Shown here piece after piece: positions 8,639-14,641 of a stretch of 38,671 bases of DNA. How positions within the stretch are numbered: position 1 is the stretch's first letter; the number at the start of each line of letters is the position of its first letter. The position numbers and the translations under genes were made by a program. This DNA is from ZC4RG29 sp032907565 (GTDB taxonomy: Bacteria > Bacteroidota > Bacteroidia > Cytophagales > Cyclobacteriaceae), in the NCBI GenBank assembly GCA_032907565.1, contig JAJJPK010000199.1:1-38671 (forward strand), written 5' to 3'. The notes beneath the pieces are model-generated. The model had not been told where the DNA came from and ran no database searches. It saw only the letters and a list, made by a program, of their open reading frames with translations.

Positions 8639-9883
8639 ATGACCATCAAACCATTCAAAGGATATCGACCGGTTCCGGAACACGCCAAGGCGGTAGCGTC
8701 GAGGCCGTATGACGTACTGGATTCAAATGAGGCACGCGAGGAAGCCAAGGGCAACCCCTACTCCTTTCTTAACGTCGTCAAGCCCGAAATTACGCTTCCG
8801 CCGGACACCGATCCGTATAGTCCCGCAGTGTACGAAGCCGCCCGCGCAAACTTTGAGAAACTGGTCTCGTCCGGAGTCTTCCGCCAGGACGAAACAGACT
8901 GCCTTTACGTGTACGAGCTCACGATGGATGGAAGGACACAAGACGGCATCGTAGCATGTGCTGCCGTGGATGACTATATGGAGGGACGGATTAAAAAGCA
9001 TGAGCTCACCCGACCTGATAAGGAAAACGACAGGAAGAATCACGTCCGCGTGGCGATGATGAATGCTGAGCCCGTCTTCTTCGCGTATCACGCACTCGAT
9101 TCTGTCGATGCGCTGGTAACGAAAATAAAAAAGGGTCGCCCCGAGTACGATTTTGTGGCGGACGACGGTATCACCCATAGGCTATGGGTTGTCAGCGACC
9201 CTGGCATTATCGATAAGATCGTAGCGGCATTCGCCACCCTGCCTGCCACCTACGTCGCCGATGGCCATCACCGTACCGCAGCCGCAGCACTGGTTGGCCA
9301 CGAACTTCGACTTGAAAATCCGAACCATACGGGAAAGGAGGAATACAATTATTTCCTGGCCGTGCATTTTCCGGATAATCAACTGCATATCATGGACTAC
9401 AATCGGGTGGTCCGTGATCTGAATGGCCACAGTGCGGACTCCTTTCTCAAAGCACTCGAGAAATCGTTTACGGTTAGCCCTCCTACTACCCACGCCGTCC
9501 GTCCTTCGCGTCTTCATGAATTCGCAATGTATCTGGAAGGCAAATGGTACCTGCTTATGGCAAAACCCGGGACTTACGACGATACCGATCCCATCGGTGT
9601 CCTCGACGTCACCATCCTCTCGGAACAAATACTCAAGCCGCTGTTGAATATTCACGACCTCCGTACAGACAAGCGGATAGACTTTGTTGGAGGTATCCGC
9701 GGACTGCAAGAACTTCAACGCAGAGTTGATAGTGGCGAAATGAAGGTCGCATTCGCGCTGTATCCCGTCACTATGAAACAGCTCATGGACATCGCCGACA
9801 GCGGGAACATCATGCCACCCAAAACCACCTGGTTCGAGCCCAAGCTCCGGAGCGGGCTGGTCGTTCATTCATTGGAAGGTTAG
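8639..9883 (+). CDS. DUF1015-family protein, third gene of the serine operon
   Basis: The 414-residue soluble protein carries the family's N-terminal pattern (FKGYRPVP, then SRPYDVLDSNEAREEAKGNP) and a central ADGHHRTAAA motif with D208, H210, H211 and R212. It lies 51 bases after serA in the same direction, and from memory DUF1015 genes often neighbour serA and serC in Bacteroidota and Firmicutes, which points to a role in serine or phosphoserine metabolism. The DGHHR-x-x-A box resembles the nucleotide-binding box of ParB and free-serine-kinase (SerK/SbnI) proteins, so phosphotransfer on serine is a reasonable hypothesis, not an established function. No membrane segment or signal peptide is visible. 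Confidence 0.88.
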   Translation: MTIKPFKGYRPVPEHAKAVASRPYDVLDSNEAREEAKGNPYSFLNVVKPEITLPPDTDPYSPAVYEAARANFEKLVSSGVFRQDETDCLYVYELTMDGRTQDGIVACAAVDDYMEGRIKKHELTRPDKENDRKNHVRVAMMNAEPVFFAYHALDSVDALVTKIKKGRPEYDFVADDGITHRLWVVSDPGIIDKIVAAFATLPATYVADGHHRTAAAALVGHELRLENPNHTGKEEYNYFLAVHFPDNQLHIMDYNRVVRDLNGHSADSFLKALEKSFTVSPPTTHAVRPSRLHEFAMYLEGKWYLLMAKPGTYDDTDPIGVLDVTILSEQILKPLLNIHDLRTDKRIDFVGGIRGLQELQRRVDSGEMKVAFALYPVTMKQLMDIADSGNIMPPKTTWFEPKLRSGLVVHSLEG

Positions 9884-9966
9884 ATAGCGATCTACAGAAT
9901 CCAGGCTACGGGAGGGACATCGCAGCCCGTTGAAATATTTTTGGCCTAAATTCGTCATACGAACGT

Positions 9967-11706
9967 ATGAAGAAGAAATCGCGTGTCACCGTAGCCCAGG
10001 TCTTCCGGACAATCGTCTGGCCGCGCCGAGGGCTACTGTTTATCGGTCTCATCCTTATTGTTATCAGCCGTCTTTCGGGACTCGTTCTTCCCTGGGCCAG
10101 CAAATATCTTGTTGATGAGGTGATTGCGAACAAGAACATGGAGTTGCTGCGGTTGCTCCTCGCGGGGGTAGTAGGTGCCATCATCCTGCAGGCCATCACA
10201 TCTTTTGCATTGACACAAATCCTGAGCGTGGAGGCTCAGCGTTTGATATCCATACTTCGCGCTCGCGTACAGAAACAGATCCTGCGGCTGCCGATACGCT
10301 TTTTTGATAATAACAAGTCGGGCGCGCTTGTGTCGCGGATCATGACCGATGTCGAGGGAGTCCGGAATCTTGTAGGAACCGGCCTCGTGCAGCTTATTGG
10401 CGGCGTGCTCACATCCATAGTATCGCTCGTATTGTTGATTCGGATCAGCCCGATGATGACCCTTTATACGCTGGTCCCCGTTCTGATCTTTGCGTTCATC
10501 TCGATGAAGGCTTTCGCCTACATCCGCCCGATTTTTCGTGAGCGGGGCAAGCTCAACGCAGAGGTCACTGGCCGGCTCACAGAAACACTGAACGGCGTGC
10601 GCGTAATCAAGGGGTTTAATGCCGAAGCCCAGGAGATCAAGACATTTGAAGAAGGTGTGAACCGGCTGTTCCTCAACGTGAAGAAGAGCCTGACAAGCAC
10701 GAGTTTGGTAACCAGTTCAGCAACCTTACTGCTCGGGATTGCCAGCGCGGGCATTATGGGTATCGGCGGATACATGATCATGGAAGGGAACATGACTTTC
10801 GGTGATTTTCTTTCCTTCACCCTGTTCCTTGGGTTCATGATCGCTCCTATCGTTCAGATGAGCAACATTGGAAGTCAGCTTACAGAAGCGTTCGCGGGCC
10901 TCGACAGGACGGAAGAAATCATGAACATGGACCCCGAGGACGACGGCACGGAGCGCACGCTCACTATCGGCCCCATCCGCGGTGACGTTGAATTTCAAAA
11001 TGTCGAATTCGCATACGAAGAAGGAAAACCCGTTCTGCATGGCATCAGCTTCAAATCGCCTGCGGGAACGGTGACCGCGCTGGTGGGAACGTCGGGCTCG
11101 GGTAAGACGACAATTGCTGGACTTGTCGCCAGTTTTATCACGCCAACGTCAGGCACAGTTACCGTGGATGGATACGATCTCAGTAAAGTGTCACTCTCCA
11201 GCTATCGCAGTCAGTTGGGTGTAGTGTTGCAGGACGACTTCCTTTTCGAAGGTACCATCCGCGAGAACATCCGCTTCCCGCGCCCCAATGCCACGGATGC
11301 AGATATTGAACGTGCTGCGACCGCCGCCTATGTCAACGAATTCGCTTCGCGCTTTCAAGACGGACTCGATACAGTTATCGGCGAGCGCGGCGTGAAACTC
11401 TCCGGCGGACAGCGCCAGCGCATCGCCATCGCGCGCGCCATCCTCGCTGACCCTAGAATACTTATCCTCGACGAGGCGACATCCAACCTCGACACGGAGA
11501 GTGAGGCGTTCATTCAGAAAAGCCTCTCGGCACTCATGAGAGGACGCACGACCTTCGTCATTGCCCACCGCCTCAGCACGATCCGGCAAGCCGACCAGAT
11601 TCTCGTCATCGAACAAGGGCGAATCGCCGAACGCGGAACGCATGATGAGCTCATCGCAGCGAAAGGGAGGTATTTTGATTTGTATACGTATCAGGCGAGG
11701 ATATAG
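9967..11706 (+). CDS. ABC exporter half-transporter (fused membrane and ATPase domains)
   Basis: In 579 residues an N-terminal six-helix exporter membrane domain (about 20-310) is fused to an ATPase domain with Walker A GTSGSGKT at 374-381 (K380), signature LSGGQ 478-482, Walker B ending D502-E503, and an H-loop in VIAHRLST. It would work as a homodimer or with an unlinked partner, exporting a lipid, drug or peptide across the inner membrane (MsbA/LmrA-like). The 83-base gap from the DUF1015 gene could hold its own promoter: a TAAATTCG at 9947-9954 resembles the -7 element, but the nearest upstream TTG is only 14 bases away. The dispersed repeat element at 11707 starts directly after its stop codon. 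Confidence 0.93.
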   Translation: MKKKSRVTVAQVFRTIVWPRRGLLFIGLILIVISRLSGLVLPWASKYLVDEVIANKNMELLRLLLAGVVGAIILQAITSFALTQILSVEAQRLISILRARVQKQILRLPIRFFDNNKSGALVSRIMTDVEGVRNLVGTGLVQLIGGVLTSIVSLVLLIRISPMMTLYTLVPVLIFAFISMKAFAYIRPIFRERGKLNAEVTGRLTETLNGVRVIKGFNAEAQEIKTFEEGVNRLFLNVKKSLTSTSLVTSSATLLLGIASAGIMGIGGYMIMEGNMTFGDFLSFTLFLGFMIAPIVQMSNIGSQLTEAFAGLDRTEEIMNMDPEDDGTERTLTIGPIRGDVEFQNVEFAYEEGKPVLHGISFKSPAGTVTALVGTSGSGKTTIAGLVASFITPTSGTVTVDGYDLSKVSLSSYRSQLGVVLQDDFLFEGTIRENIRFPRPNATDADIERAATAAYVNEFASRFQDGLDTVIGERGVKLSGGQRQRIAIARAILADPRILILDEATSNLDTESEAFIQKSLSALMRGRTTFVIAHRLSTIRQADQILVIEQGRIAERGTHDELIAAKGRYFDLYTYQARI

Positions 11707-11812
11707 ATGTGTTAAAGTGTTGCCGTAAAGCAGGCCGGTGGCCGCTTTACGGTAGTGTTGAAGTGTTGAAGTTGTCGGAACTCGATAACGTGTGCAAAAA
11801 AAAACGGACTTC
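11707..11812 (+). repeat. Dispersed palindromic element, copy 1
   Basis: The element starts as ATGTGTTAAAGTGTTG straight after the TAG of the ABC gene. Its core is an imperfect hairpin at 11723-11752: arm CCGTAAAGC, a bulged A, GGCC, loop GGT, GGCC, then arm GCTTTACGG. The core is followed by GTGTTGAAGTGTTGAAG direct repeats, a conserved GAACTCGA and an A-rich stretch. Copy 2 at 25557-25666 is the same element on the other strand with an identical 30-base core. There is no T-tract after the hairpin, so it is not a classic intrinsic terminator. It has no long coding potential of its own. Confidence 0.85.
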
Positions 11813-11895
11813 AGTGAGGCCAAGGGCCCTATGGTTGGACACGCGCGTAGGATCCCTTTGGGGAACCAAAGAGCGTGCGGCGAGGATTTGATGTG

Positions 11896-11925
11896 TTTGC
11901 GTTAGCCCCATCTAAAATAATCCTG
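11896..11925 (+). promoter_or_regulatory. Candidate Bacteroidota promoter for the ECF sigma gene
   Basis: A TTTG at 11896-11899 is followed after 18 bases by TAATCCTG at 11918-11925, which matches TAnnTTTG at the TA and the final TG. The spacing is right for the primary Bacteroidota sigma factor, but the -7 box is imperfect. It would give an mRNA leader of about 50-55 bases before the gene at 11985. Confidence 0.35.
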
Positions 11926-11970
11926 AAATTCCTGTAGTTTTTCCGTCGTTAGCGTCACTCATTGGTAAAA

Positions 11971-11988
11971 ATGAGAAGATTCCCATGA
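11971..11988 (+). CDS. Five-codon upstream ORF overlapping the sigma-factor start
   Basis: ATG 11971 opens a frame encoding MRRFP whose TGA (986-988) overlaps the ATG of the sigma gene (985-987) as ATGA. It may couple translation of the sigma factor to ribosomes finishing the leader. It is too short for coding statistics and could be accidental. Confidence 0.25.
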   Translation: MRRFP

Positions 11989-12485
11989 AGGAAGCTTTGG
12001 ATCAGGCGTTTCTCAACGAGGTGAATCAAAACCTCGGTATTGCCCATAAGGTGGCCCGCCTGTATTTCAATGATGCGGATGAGCGCGACGATGTCATGCA
12101 GGAAATGATGTACCAACTCTGGCGGTCGTATCCACGCTTCACCGGGCGTTCCAAGTTTTCGACGTGGATGTACAGTGTTTGTCTCAACACGGCGCTCACC
12201 TATGTGCGGAAGAGCAGTCGACGGAAAAGCGACCGTCTTTCAGAGAAACACCTGCAAATCGCGGAGCCGGTCACAGACAATCAGCAAGAAAAGTTTTCCC
12301 GGCTGTACAAAGCGATTGAGAAACTGTCAGCGCTGAACAGGGCGATTATTATGCTGTATCTCGACGACTTGAGTTATGAAGAAATTGCCACGATCACCGG
12401 CCTCACCCGAACCAACGTAGGCGTGAGATTGGTACGCATAAAAAGCGAACTGGAAAAGGAAATGAAGCAAATGGAAGTAAACTGA
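11985..12485 (+). CDS. ECF-type RNA polymerase sigma factor (sigma-70 family)
   Basis: The 166-residue protein has region 2 at about 12-85 (RDDVMQEMMYQLWRSYPRF followed by FSTWMYSVCLNTAL) and region 4 at about 108-160 (LSYEEIATITGLTRTNVGVRL, a helix-turn-helix for the -35 element). Region 3 is absent, as in extracytoplasmic-function sigma factors. The next gene starts on the base after its stop codon and encodes a membrane protein, the usual arrangement for a sigma factor and its membrane anti-sigma. The inducing signal and regulon are unknown. Confidence 0.92.
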   Translation: MKEALDQAFLNEVNQNLGIAHKVARLYFNDADERDDVMQEMMYQLWRSYPRFTGRSKFSTWMYSVCLNTALTYVRKSSRRKSDRLSEKHLQIAEPVTDNQQEKFSRLYKAIEKLSALNRAIIMLYLDDLSYEEIATITGLTRTNVGVRLVRIKSELEKEMKQMEVN

Positions 12486-13130
12486 ATGTCAACCATGGAT
12501 CAACTGAAAAAAGACTGGTCGGCTGCCCACAGCAGTACGACAGTCGCATACGATAGCGCAACGTTCTCGAAGATTATCCGGTCCCGTGTTAAGAAGCACA
12601 CGCATACCGCAATGCAATACTTTTGGGCGTCGTTCACCCTCCAACTGATTGTGTACGCATTGTTAAGCCATGTTATCGTACGGTACTGGTCCGATCGCAG
12701 CATCGTACTGCCCGCGATCCTCGGTGTCTTGGCGTTTATCCCTTTTACGATCGTATTGATGAAAAAATTCAAGGCGATAGCAACGGCTCGTCCGGGGGCT
12801 TCTCACGAAAGCCTTGTGGGCGGCGCTCCATTGAAAGAATACATCATGATGCGCCGGGATTTGTTATCAAGCTTCTACCGGTTCAAGAGGTGGTATGAGT
12901 TCATCCTGATCCCATTGGCATCCGCTATCGGCGTGTACATTGTCTTCGAACTATACATTCCCGGTGGCGTGGCTGAACATCAATGGAACGCATTCGTCGT
13001 ACTGCTAATTACCCTTACCTCCTGCGCATGGGCCATTGCCCGGGAGAACCGGCGGAACTTCAAGGAGCCTCTGGTGAGGTTTGATGAGGTCCTGGCGGAG
13101 TTTGAGGGGAAGGAAAGAGGGAATCGGTAG
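12486..13130 (+). CDS. Four-helix membrane protein, probable anti-sigma partner of the adjacent ECF factor
   Basis: The ATG immediately follows the sigma-factor TGA with no intervening base, so the two are translationally linked. The 214-residue product has a hydrophilic N-terminal stretch of about 40 residues, hydrophobic segments near 43-65, 73-92, 137-157 and 167-185, and a charged C-terminal tail. No zinc-binding anti-sigma motif (HxxxCxxC) is present. The cytosolic N-terminus (MSTMDQLKKDWSAAHS) could be the sigma-binding part. The function is inferred from position only; I do not recognise a named domain. Confidence 0.75.
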   Translation: MSTMDQLKKDWSAAHSSTTVAYDSATFSKIIRSRVKKHTHTAMQYFWASFTLQLIVYALLSHVIVRYWSDRSIVLPAILGVLAFIPFTIVLMKKFKAIATARPGASHESLVGGAPLKEYIMMRRDLLSSFYRFKRWYEFILIPLASAIGVYIVFELYIPGGVAEHQWNAFVVLLITLTSCAWAIARENRRNFKEPLVRFDEVLAEFEGKERGNR

Positions 13131-13290
13131 CCACGCATGTAACCAGTGCAACACGACGCGTTAGGGAAGAAAATCCCCCTGTCTAACCATTGTATCATCG
13201 TTGTAATGCATGTATCAGGGAATCATGAATTGTCGCAATACGCCCCTAAAATTGACGCAGCGGTACATCGCTGTCTTGGGGATTTGACCG

Positions 13291-13298
13291 TATGTTTG
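13291..13298 (+). promoter_or_regulatory. Perfect -7 element (TATGTTTG) before the SRPBCC gene
   Basis: TATGTTTG matches TAnnTTTG exactly and lies 25 bases before the ATG at 13324, which would give a leader of about 20 bases. No TTTG or TTG is found 17-23 bases upstream, so the promoter would depend on another activator or be weak. It also argues against a start at the in-frame ATG 13300. Confidence 0.35.
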
Positions 13299-13323
13299 AA
13301 TGTGTAAAGACAAAACTATCGCC

Positions 13324-13758
13324 ATGAAAAAACTTGAATTTGACATCAAGATCGACGCTCCCACCCAGAAGGTTTGGGACGTGCTATGGAACGACGACTC
13401 GTACCGGAAATGGACCAGCGTATTCAACGAAGGTTCCAGGGCGGTTAGCGACTGGAATGAGGGCAGCAGAATTTTGTTCGTCGATGGTGACGACAACGGC
13501 ATGTATGCCATTATCGAAAAGAAAGTACCTAACAAGGAGATGATCTTCCTGCATCAGGGAGAAATCATCAAGGGAGTCGAACAACCTGGCGATCCTAAGG
13601 CCGGCTGGGGCGAGACGCGCGAATCGTACTTCCTGGAAGAAGACGGATCGGTAACAAGACTCAAGGTCGAACTCGATTCCCCCGATGAATACGCTGACTA
13701 CTTCAACAAGACCTTCCCAAAGTCGCTTGAAAAGGTGAAAGAACTTGCCGAAGCGTAA
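13324..13758 (+). CDS. SRPBCC/AHSA1-type START-like domain protein
   Basis: The 144-residue protein matches the compact SRPBCC fold: KKLEFDIKIDAPTQKVWDVLWNDDSYRKW at the start, a central EGSRILF and NGMYAIIEKKVPNKEMIF, and a long C-terminal helix (FPKSLEKVKELAE). These proteins bind hydrophobic ligands or assist chaperones and polyketide-type chemistry; the ligand here is unknown. The ATG at 13324 gives the normal family start, although the frame extends to 13300. It stands alone, convergent with the hydroxylase gene, and ends just before a strong hairpin. Confidence 0.88.
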   Translation: MKKLEFDIKIDAPTQKVWDVLWNDDSYRKWTSVFNEGSRAVSDWNEGSRILFVDGDDNGMYAIIEKKVPNKEMIFLHQGEIIKGVEQPGDPKAGWGETRESYFLEEDGSVTRLKVELDSPDEYADYFNKTFPKSLEKVKELAEA

Positions 13759-13765
13759 GAGTGAA

Positions 13766-13812
13766 CAGATGCAGATGCAATTGCAACTGCATCTGCATCT
13801 GCCTCTATTTTT
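13766..13812 (+). terminator. Intrinsic terminator made from GATGCA repeats
   Basis: A 14-base arm CAGATGCAGATGCA (13766-13779) pairs perfectly with TGCATCTGCATCTG (13788-13801) around an 8-base loop and is followed by a CTCTATTTTT run. It lies 8 bases after the SRPBCC stop and covers the end of the convergent hydroxylase gene, so it may act in both directions. The same 14-mer occurs at 25409-25422 after the RND gene. Confidence 0.75.
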
Positions 13813-14596
13813 CCTGGGCAGGCTTCAATACGCCCGCAGATTCTTCAACCGGAGTAGTGACATCTTTTCCCCGGAGCATATCCAAAATTCTTGCGGAGGC
13901 GCCGGTGTAAAATCCCGTTTGATGTTCGAAGTCTTTTGGATTCCTGAAGGTTCCGAAAATGATATCGAACAAGGGCAGATCGGAATAGTTGTACTTATGG
14001 ATGCCTTGCGCATGATGGAACGTATGACTCTCAGGACGTTGGATAATGTAGCCGAGCCACTGCGGCGTTCTTATGTTGGCATGCTGGAAGATGGCGAAGA
14101 AGTTGGTCACCAGGATCATCACCGTAATTGCCTGCGGTGTTAACGCCGCGATGAGGCTGAAGCATACACTGCCCAGCGTGATCCAGCCCAGCATATCAAA
14201 CGGACTGAAATAGAATGCACCGTAGGTGTCCAGGCGCTCCGCGCTGTGATGCATCTGGTGGAATGTTCTCCAGAGAAAGTTGCTCCGGTGCAGGGCATAG
14301 TGCCACACAAAGACGCCGAATTCATACAGCAGCACGGCGAAGAGTCCGCCCCATACCGTCCCCAATGATGTGAGGTCAAAAAGCCGGTACGGCTCCAGCA
14401 AGGGGTTGATGAAGATCGGCAGGTACGACGACAGGTAGAAGAAGCAGAGAAATGCGAGGATACCTCTGATTCTCCAGTTTCTAACTTTCGGAAGCTTTCT
14501 GCCAGGAAAGACGGCCTCCCACAGCATCAAGGCCCCATAAATCGACAAGATAATCAGCGAAATAGGATCGAGTAGAATTTCCAATGGCGTTGGCAT
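13805..14596 (-). CDS. Sterol desaturase / fatty acid hydroxylase family membrane di-iron enzyme
   Basis: The 263-residue integral membrane protein carries the histidine clusters of this superfamily: H99-x3-H103, H113-x2-H116-H117, H172 and H191-x2-H194-H195, which bind the di-iron centre that hydroxylates or desaturates a lipid. Hydrophobic segments are near 8-25, 45-62, 78-98 and 138-172. The start ATG is 45 bases after the stop of the large heme protein gene upstream, so the two may share a transcript. The substrate (fatty acid, hopanoid, carotenoid or sterol-like) cannot be told from sequence. Confidence 0.92.
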   Translation of the reverse strand: MPTPLEILLDPISLIILSIYGALMLWEAVFPGRKLPKVRNWRIRGILAFLCFFYLSSYLPIFINPLLEPYRLFDLTSLGTVWGGLFAVLLYEFGVFVWHYALHRSNFLWRTFHQMHHSAERLDTYGAFYFSPFDMLGWITLGSVCFSLIAALTPQAITVMILVTNFFAIFQHANIRTPQWLGYIIQRPESHTFHHAQGIHKYNYSDLPLFDIIFGTFRNPKDFEHQTGFYTGASARILDMLRGKDVTTPVEESAGVLKPAQEK

Positions 14597-14641
14597 AGTC
14601 GATAATTTTGTTGTCCAACACCATTTGCGTAAGGATGAAAC

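Noticed and set aside
11856..11871. Small hairpin CTTTGG-GGAA-CCAAAG after repeat copy 1
   Set aside because: A 6-base stem with no T-tract and no second copy; too weak to call a terminator or an RNA element.
11709..11891. A 60-codon frame inside repeat element copy 1, with a VEVLKLSEL stretch also readable in copy 2
   Set aside because: The shared peptide only reflects DNA repeat identity. One-base indels between the copies break the frame upstream, which argues against coding.
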